DNA of 64,000 bases from Actinokineospora diospyrosa (GCF_024171925.1 NZ_JAMTCO010000005.1:62001-126000); one strand, 5' to 3'; shown: positions 23,772 through 33,091, counted from the first letter of the stretch. Program-made: numbers and translations. Notes: generated by a model not told the origin, from the sequence alone.

Positions 23772-24752
23772 GTGCGAAAGGGTGGTGTCCGGGTGGGAGT
23801 CGAGATCGCCGACGTGGTCGCCGAGCTCAAGGAGGTCCGCCGCGGGCGCGGGGTCCGCTCCGACGACCTGCACAGCCGGGTCGGCCCCGCCCTGCGGATG
23901 GCCTGCGGGATCACCGAGATCGACGACCCGGCGCTGGTCCGGCGCAAGCTGGTGCTGCGGCTGACCCACCTGGGCGCCCGGCTCCCGTCGGACCTGCACC
24001 TGGCCGCGGTCGCCGCGCTCGGCCTGCACAAGGAGGCCGACGGCGGGTTCCTCGACCAGCGCATCGACTGGCTGGCCAGCCGGTTCGACCGAGACCCGCG
24101 CACCGCCCGGCGCCGGGTGGACAGCGCGTTCCAACTGCTCGCCGAACTGCTCTACGACGCGGGGATGCGCGACCGCAAGTCCGGTTCGTATTCCCCGGAC
24201 GGCTGGTACGTGGAGTCCCTGCGCGCTGCGCTGCGGCTGGACCTCGAGGTGCCCACGCTCACCGAGCAGCGCCAGATCGTGGCCGCCGTCGACGAGCTCG
24301 ACGAGCTGGTGCTGTCGCTGAGCGCACCCCGCGACCAGGCCATGCCCGAGGGCCCCGACATCCGCGCGGAGATCGCCTACGGCGGCGAGATCGTGCAGGA
24401 GCAGCGGGTCTCCTCCAGCCACACCCGGTTCGTCGTGCGGCTGCCCAGTCCGCTGAGCCTGGGCCAGCGCCACGACTACAGCATCGAGTTCACCTCCTAC
24501 CCGCGCTCGTGGATGCGGCCGTACTACGTGTTCACGCCGCTGCGCCGGTGCGAGGAGTTCTCGGTCCGGGTGCGGTTCGACCCGGTCACCCCGCCCAAGC
24601 GGGTGTGGCGGGTCAACGGCTTGCCCGCCAAGGCGTTCGAGGACTTCGCCCCCGGTGACGACCTGCTGACCATCGACCGGGTCGGCGACGTCGCGCTGGA
24701 GTTCCACGACCTGCAGCAGGGGTTGAGCTACGGGCTGCAGTGGCTCGACTAG
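23772..24752 (+). CDS. Conserved-looking protein of unknown function (326 aa)
   Basis: I do not recognise it with confidence. The N-terminal 120 residues are helical, with VVAELKEVRRGRGVRSDDL and a helix-turn-helix-like stretch (DPRTARRRVDSAFQLLAELL). The C-terminal 140 residues look beta-rich, with IRAEIAYGGEIVQEQRV, then RHDYSIEFTSYPRSWMRPYY and a closing YGLQWLD. There is no signal peptide or membrane segment. The layout suggests a regulator or sensor with an N-terminal DNA- or protein-binding part. The GTG start has GGAGGAAA 5 bases upstream. It is monocistronic, after the terminator at 23638. Confidence 0.75.
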   Translation: MRKGGVRVGVEIADVVAELKEVRRGRGVRSDDLHSRVGPALRMACGITEIDDPALVRRKLVLRLTHLGARLPSDLHLAAVAALGLHKEADGGFLDQRIDWLASRFDRDPRTARRRVDSAFQLLAELLYDAGMRDRKSGSYSPDGWYVESLRAALRLDLEVPTLTEQRQIVAAVDELDELVLSLSAPRDQAMPEGPDIRAEIAYGGEIVQEQRVSSSHTRFVVRLPSPLSLGQRHDYSIEFTSYPRSWMRPYYVFTPLRRCEEFSVRVRFDPVTPPKRVWRVNGLPAKAFEDFAPGDDLLTIDRVGDVALEFHDLQQGLSYGLQWLD

Positions 24753-25089
24753 TCCACAGTGGACTTTGGTTCCGCTCTGGGTGAACCGGCTGGTGCGCCA
24801 AGGGTTCCGTGCGCGACGATGGGTGCGTGACGCTGTCCCCGGTGTCGGGGGCGGTGTGCGGCCAGGGGTGAACCCCGTGGGCTCATCGCGAGGCTGGGGG
24901 TCCCGCGATCGCCCGCGACCTCCCCTGGCCACGGCGCCCATTTCGCGGGCGTGCTAATCCCGAACGCGGGAAATGTGCCGCCGTGACAAATTCGAACCGC
25001 CTTCTTGTGGGTGTTACTGGCCGGTAGTTAGCGTGGCCGAACTGCGGCTTTCGCTGGTTGTCCCGGGCCGTTGTCCACCCGAGGAAGGA
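24753..25089 (+). other. Intergenic region with a palindrome and the promoter of the next gene
   Basis: Just after the stop is a 7-bp palindrome (AGTCCAC A GTGGACT, near 24752-24766), either a weak terminator or an operator. The rest holds no supportable ORF. The promoter at 25005-25034 is listed separately. Confidence 0.5.
25005..25034 (+). promoter_or_regulatory. Sigma-70-type promoter candidate for the secreted Thr-rich protein
   Basis: TTGTGG (25005-25010), an 18-base spacer and TAGCGT (25029-25034), placing the transcript start about 50 bases before the ATG at 25090. The same TTAGCGT occurs in front of the M4 protease (9978-9984). Confidence 0.5.
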
Positions 25090-26340
25090 ATGCGCGTGAA
25101 TCCTGCGAAGTACTCCACGAGGTTGGCGGTGGCCACCACCGCGGCCGCGCTGGTGACGACCGGACTGCTGCTGGGCACCGGCTCCAGTGCCGCGAGCCCG
25201 GTGTCGCTCACGCTGAACTACACCTGCCCGTTCCCGCTGATCGGCAACCAGGCGATCAAGGTCGTGATCAGCACCGACATCCCGGACACCATCGGCGTCG
25301 GCCAGCCGACCGGGGCGTTCGACATCACCGCGATCACCACCGTCCCGGACACCGCGACCCAGGGCCTGAGCCTGGTCGGCGCCGCGACCGTGGAGGGCAC
25401 GGCGGTCTCGGCCGCCACCGTCACCGCCCCCGGGGTCACCCTCCCGGTGAACGCGCCGATCACCGTCGAGAAGACCCCGGTCCCCACCGCCGGCCCGTTC
25501 GACGTCAAGGCGACCGGCCAGACGCCGTCGCTGACCTTCAGCCAACCCGGGCGGGCGACGATCACCGTCAACGGGTTGACCCTCACCCTGACCCCGAAGA
25601 AGGCCGACGGCACCGCCACCGGCCTGGGCACTTTCGACTCGCCGTGCACGCTCAACCCGGGCCAGGACAACACCCTGCACACCTTCGAGATCACCGGCGG
25701 CACCACCACCACGCAGCCGACGACCACAACGACCACCACGCAGCCGACGACGACCACGACCACCCCGACGACCACGACCACCCCGACGACCACGACGACC
25801 CAGCCCACGACCACGACCCAGCCGCCCGGTGGTGGCGTGAAGATCGGCTACGACCTCAAGGGCAGTTCAACCCTCAAGGCCCTCAACGGTTCCGTCCCGC
25901 TCTCCGGCGCGTTCAGCGCTGAGGCCGACCTGGCCGCGGGCAAGTACACCGGCGCCCTGGCGCTGAACCCGACCAGCGGCAAGTTCAAGATCCTCGGCTT
26001 CCTGCCCGCCGCCGCGAACATCGCCTTCGCCCAGGTCGGCGCCGCGGGCGGCACGGTGGCGACCGGCGCGATCACCTTCGCGGGCAAGCTCGACATCACC
26101 CTCACCAAGATCGCGATCTTCGGCCTCTCCGTCTACCAGGGCACCACCTGCAAGACCGTGACCCCGTCCGACCTGGCCCTGAAGTCCGCGGGCCCGTTCG
26201 ACGTGCTGGCTGGCGGCAAGCTCACCGGCACCTACGACATCGGCAAGGTCAGCGGCTGCGGCCCGCTGAACGGCATGATCGCCCCGCTGGTGACCAGCGC
26301 GGGCAACACGATCGCGGTTGACCTGACCGTGAAGAAGTAG
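25090..26340 (+). CDS. Secreted protein with two beta domains and a Thr/Pro linker (DUF6801-like)
   Basis: 416 residues: a signal peptide (cleaved near GSSAAS), then a domain of about 165 residues opening LTLNYTCPFPLIGNQAIKVV, which resembles the actinobacterial DUF6801 domain. A linker of TTTQPTTT units (about residues 207-247) follows, then a second beta domain of about 165 residues with two cysteines near its end. There is no catalytic motif and no sorting signal, so it is probably secreted or loosely wall-associated. GAGGAAGG precedes the ATG. A bidirectional terminator follows. Confidence 0.8.
   Translation: MRVNPAKYSTRLAVATTAAALVTTGLLLGTGSSAASPVSLTLNYTCPFPLIGNQAIKVVISTDIPDTIGVGQPTGAFDITAITTVPDTATQGLSLVGAATVEGTAVSAATVTAPGVTLPVNAPITVEKTPVPTAGPFDVKATGQTPSLTFSQPGRATITVNGLTLTLTPKKADGTATGLGTFDSPCTLNPGQDNTLHTFEITGGTTTTQPTTTTTTTQPTTTTTTPTTTTTPTTTTTQPTTTTQPPGGGVKIGYDLKGSSTLKALNGSVPLSGAFSAEADLAAGKYTGALALNPTSGKFKILGFLPAAANIAFAQVGAAGGTVATGAITFAGKLDITLTKIAIFGLSVYQGTTCKTVTPSDLALKSAGPFDVLAGGKLTGTYDIGKVSGCGPLNGMIAPLVTSAGNTIAVDLTVKK
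25700..25830 (+). repeat. ACC/ACG-type short tandem repeats coding the Thr/Pro linker
   Basis: Low-complexity ACGACC and CCGACGACC units within the gene at 25090-26340. They are likely to vary in copy number between strains. Confidence 0.7.
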
Positions 26341-26351
26341 ACCGAGGACGA

Positions 26352-26384
26352 GTGGCCCCTCACCGGAACGCGGTGAGGGGCCAC
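26352..26384. terminator. Bidirectional terminator
   Basis: A 13-bp perfect stem (GTGGCCCCTCACC with its complement) and a 7-base loop, between convergent genes ending at 26340 and 26389. Confidence 0.82.
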
Positions 26385-26388
26385 CTGT

Positions 26389-27522
26389 CTATGCCCACTC
26401 CGGCAGGCGTTTGGCGATCTCCTCCGGGCTCGGCATCGCGGCGATCTCCTCGGCCAGGGCGGTGACGACCTTCGTGATGCTGTCGTCGGCGAGGACGTCC
26501 TTCGCGGCCTCGGTGAGGGCTTCCGGGGTGACGTCGGCGCCGAGGAGTTGGCGGGCGGCCCCGGCGTTGGTGAACGTCTCGGCGTTGACGAACTGGTCGG
26601 CGCCCTGGGGGATGAACAGCTGCTTGACCCCCGCGGCCGCCGAGCCGAGCGTGGTGCCCGACCCGCCGTGGTGCACGACCAGGTCGACGTGCGGCAGCAG
26701 TTCGGCCTGGGCGACCCACGGCAGCACGGTCACGTTCGCGGGCGGCTCACCCAACGCCGCCACCTCGACCGTCGGCCCGGTGGCCACCACGACCCGGTTC
26801 CCGGTCGCGGCGAGCCCGTCGATCGCCGCGCGCAGCACGGCCGGGTTGCCGAACGCGGTCCCCAGGGTCAGGTAGATCAGCTTCCCGGCCCCGGACGTCG
26901 CGATCGCGGGCAACTCGCTCGGCTCGGCGAACGCCACCGGCCGCAGCGGCACCCGCCTGTCGATGAGCTCCGCCGGTTCCTGCAACGACTCCGGGTAGAT
27001 GTCGAGGTACGGGCTGCCGAACCCGGTCCGCTCGCTGAACGCCACCCCGAACTCGGCGGCGAGGTCGGGCAGCAGGTTCTTCAACGCGGGCATGTGGTCC
27101 AGCGCGACGGGCTTGCTGATCCCGTGCCCCACCGCCGGGATCCCGGCCAACTTCGCCGCGATGGCAGCCCCGATCGCGGCCGACTCGTGCACGACCAGGT
27201 CGAACCGCCGGTGCTCGAACAACGCCCCCAGGTCCGCGATCGCCGCCCGCGGCAGGATGTCGCCGAACACCCGCATCGCGATCCCGGAAATCTCCTCCTG
27301 CGTCAACTCCTGGAAGTCGCGCCCCGCGATGACCTCGGTGAACGCCCCGGCCATGTCACCGCCCGCGTTGACGGTCTCGAACCCCAGCGCGGCGAGCGGG
27401 GGGTGGAAGGTCTCCCAGGTGGCGTACGTGATCTCGTGCCCAGCCGCCTTGGCCGCGATGGCCAGCGGCAGTTGGGGATAGGTGTGCCCGTGTGCGGGCA
27501 GACTGCTGAAGAGGATCTTCAC
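26389..27522 (-). CDS. GT-B glycosyltransferase, UGT/macrolide type
   Basis: 377 residues. The N-terminal KILFSSLPAHGHTYPQLPLA is the acceptor-domain start typical of GT1 enzymes. The C-terminal half has LIYLTLGTAFGN, then VLPWVAQAELLPHVDLVVHHGGSGT, with the His-Gly-Gly donor motif, and IPQGADQFVNAETF. It transfers an activated sugar to a small lipophilic acceptor. No biosynthetic cluster surrounds it, so the target is unknown (possibly detoxification by glycosylation). The GTG start follows GGGGGA. Repeat cluster B lies upstream, pointing at it. Confidence 0.9.
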   Translation of the reverse strand: MKILFSSLPAHGHTYPQLPLAIAAKAAGHEITYATWETFHPPLAALGFETVNAGGDMAGAFTEVIAGRDFQELTQEEISGIAMRVFGDILPRAAIADLGALFEHRRFDLVVHESAAIGAAIAAKLAGIPAVGHGISKPVALDHMPALKNLLPDLAAEFGVAFSERTGFGSPYLDIYPESLQEPAELIDRRVPLRPVAFAEPSELPAIATSGAGKLIYLTLGTAFGNPAVLRAAIDGLAATGNRVVVATGPTVEVAALGEPPANVTVLPWVAQAELLPHVDLVVHHGGSGTTLGSAAAGVKQLFIPQGADQFVNAETFTNAGAARQLLGADVTPEALTEAAKDVLADDSITKVVTALAEEIAAMPSPEEIAKRLPEWA

Positions 27523-27828
27523 ATCCCCCAAGGTAGGCAACTCCCCGGACTGGTGGCGCGTGATTTGCCCGCATCCGCCCCCTTTCAGCCGGAAATCACC
27601 ACCAACTCCCGACTTTCTTCCCCCCTTTCCCCTCCCCACCACCCAAACAGACCCCGGTCCGCCCGCTCACCGACACCGCGGCACCTGGGCCTCACCCCGG
27701 CGCGCCAACCACGCTCCCCTTGCCCCCGCCACCCCTCCCCATGCGCCCAGGGTGACGCGCTGCGGTCACGGCACCTCTTCCCCCGTCGAGCCAGCAGCAG
27801 TTGCACCCCGTCTCGCCGCCCCACCGCC

Positions 27829-28018
27829 GGAGGCCCACCTCGCGCACCCCAGCCCCCACCCTCTCCGGGGGGCGTCCCCGATGCCAGTCTACCCGGTGTC
27901 AACCCCGAAAAGGGCTCCGCCGAAAACCTGTGGATAGCCGCGAGCGTTGTGGATAACTGTCACCTCGGGAAACGTGGCCACAACGCCGCTGGTCGTGGAA
28001 GGTTCACCCGACGGTGGT
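27829..28018 (-). repeat. Dispersed repeat type B, copy 4
   Basis: DnaA-like TTATCCACA at 27948-27956 and CTATCCACA at 27928-27936 (both minus strand), the CCCTTTTCGGGG hairpin, TTGACA, TAGACTGG and GC boxes in the standard order. It points at the glycosyltransferase. Confidence 0.8.
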
Positions 28019-28039
28019 GCTCAGTAGTGCCGAACGGGG

Positions 28040-28690
28040 CGACCTGAAATGACGAGGCAGCGGCTCATCGTGCTGTGCGGGCCACGCTCGCAATGCGGTT
28101 CCGCCCGCCTTCGTCGCCGAGGTCCTGTGAACAGCCGCCAGTGCTGCGGGCAATTGCGACCTTGGCGCACCCGCCGCAACGTCGCTGGCCGTGCAGAGTC
28201 CCAGCGGCGCCTAGGAGACGCCGAACCGGGCGAGCTGGAGCTACGAGGTCAGTGGCTCACCATGTTGCCGTGCCCGCAGGGTATTTTGTCGCGGCTCGAT
28301 TGCAGGGGTCCCTCTCGGGCCTCCCCGACGCCAGTTGGTCTGTGTCGCCCTGAAGTGGGTTTCGCCGAAGTCTTACGGGCGGCCGCGAGTGCTGCGGACC
28401 ATGGCGACCTTGGCGCACCAGCCGCAAGACGGCTTGCCGGGGGAGGAGCGACCCGGCAGTGGCGTTTTGGAGACGCCGAACCGGGCTACGGGGTCAGCGG
28501 CTCAGTGCTGTTTCACTGCGGGGGTTCTTCTCGTTGGTCCAGCCCCTCCCCGAAGCCTTGCGAGCAGCCACCAGTGCTGCGAACGATTGTGGCCCTTGCG
28601 CACCCGTCACAACGTGGCTGGTAGTGGCGCCCAGAACCGCCGAACCAAGCGACCTGGAACTACGGGGCAACGCTTTCGCCCGCTGGCCTC
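28040..28690 (-). repeat. Three decayed copies of repeat type B in tandem
   Basis: Cores at 28117-28190, 28366-28440 and 28551-28620 align with copy 4 (27919-27990) but have lost the 9-mer: TGTGGATAA has become variants such as TGCGGGCAA, TGCGGACCA and TGCGAACGA. The middle copy also keeps a recognisable GC box (CTCGGGCCTCCCCGACGCCAGT). The decay explains the long but non-homologous ORFs here. Confidence 0.65.
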
Positions 28691-28697
28691 TACCGCA

Positions 28698-28885
28698 AGC
28701 GGAGACCCACCCCGCGTACCCCAGCCCCCACCCTCTCCGGGGGGCGGCCCCGGTGCCAGTCTACCGGGTGTCAACCCCGAAAAGGGGTCCGGCGAAAAGC
28801 TGTGGACAGCCGCGCAGGTTGTGGATAACCGCGACCAGGGAGAGCTGGCGGAAAGCCGCAGCCAGCAACGGAAGTTCACTCCGAA
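28698..28885 (-). repeat. Dispersed repeat type B, copy 5
   Basis: Intact copy with TTATCCACA at 28820-28828 and CTGTCCACA at 28801-28809 (minus strand), plus the hairpin and all downstream boxes. With copy 4 it brackets the decayed copies. No gene is supportable in 27523-28946. Confidence 0.8.
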
Positions 28886-28946
28886 GAGTGAAGGGGTGAA
28901 GAGAGGCAGGCGGCACCGAACGGCGCCGCCTGGCGGTGAGGGGAGG

Positions 28947-29528
28947 CTAGCGAAGCACTGGCGGGAGTTCGGAGGGGTCGCCCGTGGGCCACTTGAGCGG
29001 GTCGCCGAGGGGGACGAGTTCGGTCAGTTGGAGCACGCACCAGGGGGAGATGTCGAGCTCCCCGGTGCGGACCTCCTCCAGGAAGTCCCCCCACGCCAGC
29101 CAGCGGACCGAGTCGACCTCCGCCGGGTTCGGGGCGGGTTCGGTGTCGACCAGCACCCGGTACACCGGGCACATCTCGTGTTCCACGATCCCGTCCGGCA
29201 TCACCGCCCGGTAGCGGAACGCGGGCAGGATGAGCTCGACCTTGTGCGGGCCCGGCAACCCCAGCTCGTCCACCAGCCTGCGCGAGACCGCGTCGACCGG
29301 GGACTCGCCGGGGGCCGGGTGGCCGCAGCAGGAGTTGGTCCAGATGCCCGGCCACGTCTTCTTCGTCAGCGCCCGGCGGGTGATCAGGAAGCGGCCGTCG
29401 GCGTCGAAGAGGTAGCTGGAGAAGGCGAGGTGCAGCGGGGTGTGCTCGTGGTGCACGGTGGCCTTGTCCGCCGTGCCGATGCTGTTGCCCGCGTCGTCGA
29501 GGAGCACGACCTGTTCGGCGATTGTCAC
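28947..29528 (-). CDS. idi: Isopentenyl-diphosphate delta-isomerase, type I
   Basis: 193 residues, normal for the family. It interconverts IPP and DMAPP in isoprenoid synthesis in the cytosol. The Nudix-like fold shows [20 protein letters not shown], the catalytic Cys in TNSCCGHP, the Nudix helix [17 protein letters not shown] and the catalytic Glu region VEHEMCPVY. It lies 43 bases behind argS on the same strand, so the two may be cotranscribed. Confidence 0.96.
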   Translation of the reverse strand: MTIAEQVVLLDDAGNSIGTADKATVHHEHTPLHLAFSSYLFDADGRFLITRRALTKKTWPGIWTNSCCGHPAPGESPVDAVSRRLVDELGLPGPHKVELILPAFRYRAVMPDGIVEHEMCPVYRVLVDTEPAPNPAEVDSVRWLAWGDFLEEVRTGELDISPWCVLQLTELVPLGDPLKWPTGDPSELPPVLR

Positions 29529-29571
29529 CCGGTCACAATGCCGTTACCCACCGCTACAGGCAAGCCAGCGA

Positions 29572-31302
29572 CTAGAGCTCGGTCGGCGCGGCGATGCCCA
29601 GCAGGTCCAACCCGAGCACCAGGACATCGGAGGTGATCTTGGTCAGCGCCAGCCGGGAACCGCGCACTGACGCGGGCACGTCCGGGCGCAGGATCGGGCA
29701 GCTGTCGTAGAACGCGGTGAACGTCGACGCCAGGTCGTAGAGGTAGCCGGTGAGCTTGTGCGGGGCGTAGCCGTGCGCCGCCGCGGAGATGGCGGCGGGC
29801 AGTTGGAGCAGCTTCACCAGCAGGGCCCGCTCGGCAGGCGCGGTTACCTCGATGTCGCCGAAGCGCGCGTCGCCCGCCTTGCGCAGCACCGATTGGCACC
29901 GGGCGTTGGCGTATTGCAGGTAGACCGAGGTGTTGCCCTCCTTGGCCAGCATGCGCGACCAGGTGAACACGTAGTCCTTCTCCCGGTCGTTGGCCAGGTC
30001 GGCGTACTTCACCGCGCCGATGCCCACCGCCCGCGCCACGTCCGCCTGCCGCTCCGCGTCCAAAGAGGACCGCTCGGCGACCGTTTTCGCCGCCTGCTCA
30101 ACGGCTTCCTGCAGCAGCTCGACCAGTTTCACCGAACCGCCAGCCCTGGTCCGGATCGTCTTGCCGTCCTCGCCGAGGATCGTGCCGAATCCGATGTGGA
30201 CGGTCGAGTGCTCCGGCTGCAGGTACCCCGCCTGCCGGGACGCCGCGAAGATCATCGCGAAGTGCTGCGCCTGCGGGGTGCCCACCGCGTAGAGCAGGTC
30301 GGTCATCCCGCGCTCGGTGATCCAGTACCGCACGGTCGCCAGGTCGGTCGCCGCGTAGCCGTACCCGCCGTCGCTCTTGCGCACGATCAGCGGCAGCGGC
30401 TCGCCCTCGCGGTTGCTGAACCCCGGCGGGAACACGCACACCGCGCCGTCGCTGATCTCGGTGAGCCCCTTGGCCGTCAGCTCGTCGATCACCGTGTCCA
30501 GGTAGGGGTTGTAGAAGCTCTCCCCGTACACGTCCGCTGGCGTGAGCGAGATCCCGAGCAGCTCGTAGACCTTCTGGAAGTGCCGGGTGGACTCCTCGAC
30601 CAGCGCCCGCCACAGCGTCAGCGTCGCCTCGTCGCCGCCCTGCAGCGCCACCACCCGCGCCCGCGCCCGGTCGGCGAAGGCCGGGTCGGCGTCGAACTTC
30701 TGCCGCGCCTCCTGGTAGAACCGGTTGAGGTCGCTGATCCCGCCGTCGGTGCCGTGCCCCTCGTCGACGAGGTGCTCGATGAGCATCCCGAACGGCGTGC
30801 CCCAGTCGCCGAGGTGGTTGTGCGGCACCACCTCGTGCCCGCTGAAGCGCAGCAGCCGCAGCACCGCGTCGCCGATGATCGCCGACCGCAGGTGCCCGAT
30901 GTGCATCTCCTTGGCCACATTCGGGCTGGAGTAGTCCAGCGCGAACCGGCGCGGCTGCGCCACCACCGGCACCCCCAGCCGGGTGTCACCCAGCAGGGCG
31001 GCGACCCGGGCGGTCAGCCACTCCTCGCGCAACCGCAGGTTGATGAACCCGGGGCCCGCGATCTCCGGCGGCTCGAGCATGTCGGCCGAGTCGAGGTGGT
31101 CGACGATGACCTGGGCCACCTCGCGCGGCGGCTTGCCGAGCTTCTTGGCCAGGCTCATCGCCGCGTTCGCCTGGTAGTCGGCGCCCTCCCGGGTGGACGG
31201 TCGGATGACGGCCTCGTCCGGGGTGATCTCCAGGCCGAGCCCGCGCCGCAGCGCCTCGGCCACCCGTGCCCCCAGTTCCAGCCCGACATCCCCGTGCGCC
31301 AC
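29572..31302 (-). CDS. argS: Arginyl-tRNA synthetase
   Basis: 576 residues, class I aminoacyl-tRNA synthetase that charges tRNA-Arg. The N-terminal Add-1 domain is followed by the HIGH motif in SPNVAKEMHIGHLRSAIIGD, the Rossmann core, and a C-terminal DALR-type anticodon-binding domain closing LGLDLLGIAAPTEL. It is a housekeeping gene and therefore an anchor of conserved chromosome. A second argS elsewhere in the genome is possible, because many actinobacteria have two. Confidence 0.97.
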   Translation of the reverse strand: MAHGDVGLELGARVAEALRRGLGLEITPDEAVIRPSTREGADYQANAAMSLAKKLGKPPREVAQVIVDHLDSADMLEPPEIAGPGFINLRLREEWLTARVAALLGDTRLGVPVVAQPRRFALDYSSPNVAKEMHIGHLRSAIIGDAVLRLLRFSGHEVVPHNHLGDWGTPFGMLIEHLVDEGHGTDGGISDLNRFYQEARQKFDADPAFADRARARVVALQGGDEATLTLWRALVEESTRHFQKVYELLGISLTPADVYGESFYNPYLDTVIDELTAKGLTEISDGAVCVFPPGFSNREGEPLPLIVRKSDGGYGYAATDLATVRYWITERGMTDLLYAVGTPQAQHFAMIFAASRQAGYLQPEHSTVHIGFGTILGEDGKTIRTRAGGSVKLVELLQEAVEQAAKTVAERSSLDAERQADVARAVGIGAVKYADLANDREKDYVFTWSRMLAKEGNTSVYLQYANARCQSVLRKAGDARFGDIEVTAPAERALLVKLLQLPAAISAAAHGYAPHKLTGYLYDLASTFTAFYDSCPILRPDVPASVRGSRLALTKITSDVLVLGLDLLGIAAPTEL

Positions 31303-31373
31303 CCTGGCACCTCCTCATCTCAGGGGACCAGTATCCCAGGGGTGCGCACCGGGTTTTCACGCCCCGCCCGGTC

Positions 31374-32573
31374 TCAGCAGGTCGAGCGCTGCGCCCGACC
31401 GGCGAACCGCGCCTCCAGGAAGGCGTAGGCCTCCGGGTAGGCCGCCACCGCGCCACCCACATGGGTGGGTGCCAGGTTGGTCGCGAACCGCACGTTCGCG
31501 CCCTGCCCGCACCACCGGTCCACCAGCGCCCGCCCGGTCGCGTACGGGATCACGTCGTCGAGCAGCGAGTGCGTGACCAGCACCGGGACCGCGGGCTTGC
31601 GCTTGCCGAGCACCTGCTCGGCGACGATCGTGCGGAACGGCTCCTCGGCCAGCAGCCTGTCCAGCGGCCGCCCGTCCAGGGTGAACGCCGACGTCCTGGC
31701 GAAGGCGTACTCCGGGATCGACTCGAACAGGCACTGCCCCTTGATGTCGGCCAGGAACCGCTTGCCCCGGTCGTTGAGGTACGCGCTGGCGTCGATGCCG
31801 TAGGACGCCTCCAACCCGGCCACCGCGTACCCGACGAACGCGGCGTACAAGCTGCCGTCGAGCGCCTTGCCGACGTCGGCGAGATCGGCCGGGACCGCGC
31901 CCGCCGACACGCCCCGCAGGTCCAACTCCGGCGCGTACCCACTTGCCAACTCCGCCGCCGACGCGGCAGCCCCGCCGCCCTGTGAATACCCGACGACCGC
32001 GACCGGCCCCCGATCCGGCAGTTCCGGCAGTTGCCTGGCCGCCCGGATCGAGTCCAGCACCGCGGTGCCCTGCACGACCCGGCTCATGTACGTGTGCCCG
32101 CCCGGCGTGCCCAGCCCCTGGTAGTCGGTCAGCGCGACCGCCCAGCCCCTGGCCAACAACCCGGCCACGAACGGCCCCTCGTACTCCATCCCGGCCGCCA
32201 GTTGCCGCGACGGCGCGCACTGGTCGCCCAGGCCCTGCGTGCCCGCCGCGTACCCGATCACAGGTCGTTCACCGGGACCGCCCCACGCCTTGCGCGGTGT
32301 GATGACGGTGCCGGTGACCGCGATAGGCGTTCCGGTGCGGTCGGTGGACCGGTACATGACCCGGGTGACCGTCCCGTCCGCGCGGATCAACCGGGCCGGG
32401 TCCAGGTAGAACTGCGCGGGCTGGGTGCGCACCAGGTCGCCGTTGTGCGCGGGCAATGTTGCCGGTGGTGTGTAGAAGTCGTCCCCTTGGGCCGCGCTCG
32501 CCGTGTGCGCGCCGCCGACCACGAGGGTGATCGCGAGCGCGAGTGGCCCGAGCCGTTTTCGGTTTATTGGCAT
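31374..32573 (-). CDS. Secreted lipase, LIP (secretory lipase) family
   Basis: 399 residues with a signal peptide (cleaved near HTASA). The fold is an alpha/beta hydrolase with nucleophile elbow VVGYSQGGG, acid region LVTHSLLDDVIPY and catalytic His in APTHVGGA, the order seen in the secretory lipase (PF03583) family. It probably hydrolyses triacylglycerols or esters outside the cell. GGAGGA precedes the ATG at 32573. A set of GGAAC direct repeats lies 90-145 bases upstream. Confidence 0.9.
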   Translation of the reverse strand: MPINRKRLGPLALAITLVVGGAHTASAAQGDDFYTPPATLPAHNGDLVRTQPAQFYLDPARLIRADGTVTRVMYRSTDRTGTPIAVTGTVITPRKAWGGPGERPVIGYAAGTQGLGDQCAPSRQLAAGMEYEGPFVAGLLARGWAVALTDYQGLGTPGGHTYMSRVVQGTAVLDSIRAARQLPELPDRGPVAVVGYSQGGGAAASAAELASGYAPELDLRGVSAGAVPADLADVGKALDGSLYAAFVGYAVAGLEASYGIDASAYLNDRGKRFLADIKGQCLFESIPEYAFARTSAFTLDGRPLDRLLAEEPFRTIVAEQVLGKRKPAVPVLVTHSLLDDVIPYATGRALVDRWCGQGANVRFATNLAPTHVGGAVAAYPEAYAFLEARFAGRAQRSTC

Positions 32574-33091
32574 GGGTTTCCTCCGACCTGGTGTGGACCG
32601 GTCGAAAGCTACTCGAAAGTACAACGGGTGTGCTCGTGGTCACAATCGACTTTGTTCGGCGGAACAAGCGGAACATGCGGAACGAGAACGAGCGGAACGC
32701 GGCGGGACCGGCGGAACTGGCAGTGGGGGCCACACGCCCGTGCGGAAGGCGGTGGCCCCCACGCCAACTGGAGCCGCAATGCGGTCGGGCTCCTGGCCGG
32801 GCTGGCTCGGGTGCGGGTCGCTCGTGCGGGAGGGCGCGGCGGTGGGGGTTGTGCACGCCCACCGCCGTCGCCACGTGTTCCCCAGACCCGCAGGGGCGGT
32901 CGCGCGACGCGGTCACCTCACTCGGTGCAGGGTCCCCGGATCCCCAGCCCTCGTTGGGGTTCTCCGGTTGGTTGAGCGGTGTTCGGCGTCGCGTGGAACG
33001 TTGTCAGTATTTGTTAACCACCGTGAACCTGACAAGACGGCGCGGCGGTGCGGATTTTCCCGTTTCCCAGTTCTTCCCCGTCCGCCCGCGT
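32574..33091. other. Intergenic region of 518 bp, no supportable gene
   Basis: Holds the lipase promoter region and the GGAAC repeats at 32661-32717. Open frames run through it on the plus strand but have no ribosome site, family resemblance or clear start. It ends at the stop of the permease gene. Confidence 0.6.
32661..32717 (+). promoter_or_regulatory. Iteron-like GGAAC direct repeats upstream of the lipase
   Basis: GGAAC starts at 32661, 32670 and 32679 with a 9-bp period, and again at 32694 and 32713, mostly within GCGGAAC. The even spacing suggests an array of regulator sites. Confidence 0.4.

Noticed and set aside
28049-28936. Long plus-strand ORFs through the type B repeats
   Set aside because: They lie in decayed repeats pointing the other way, lack ribosome sites and differ in each copy.
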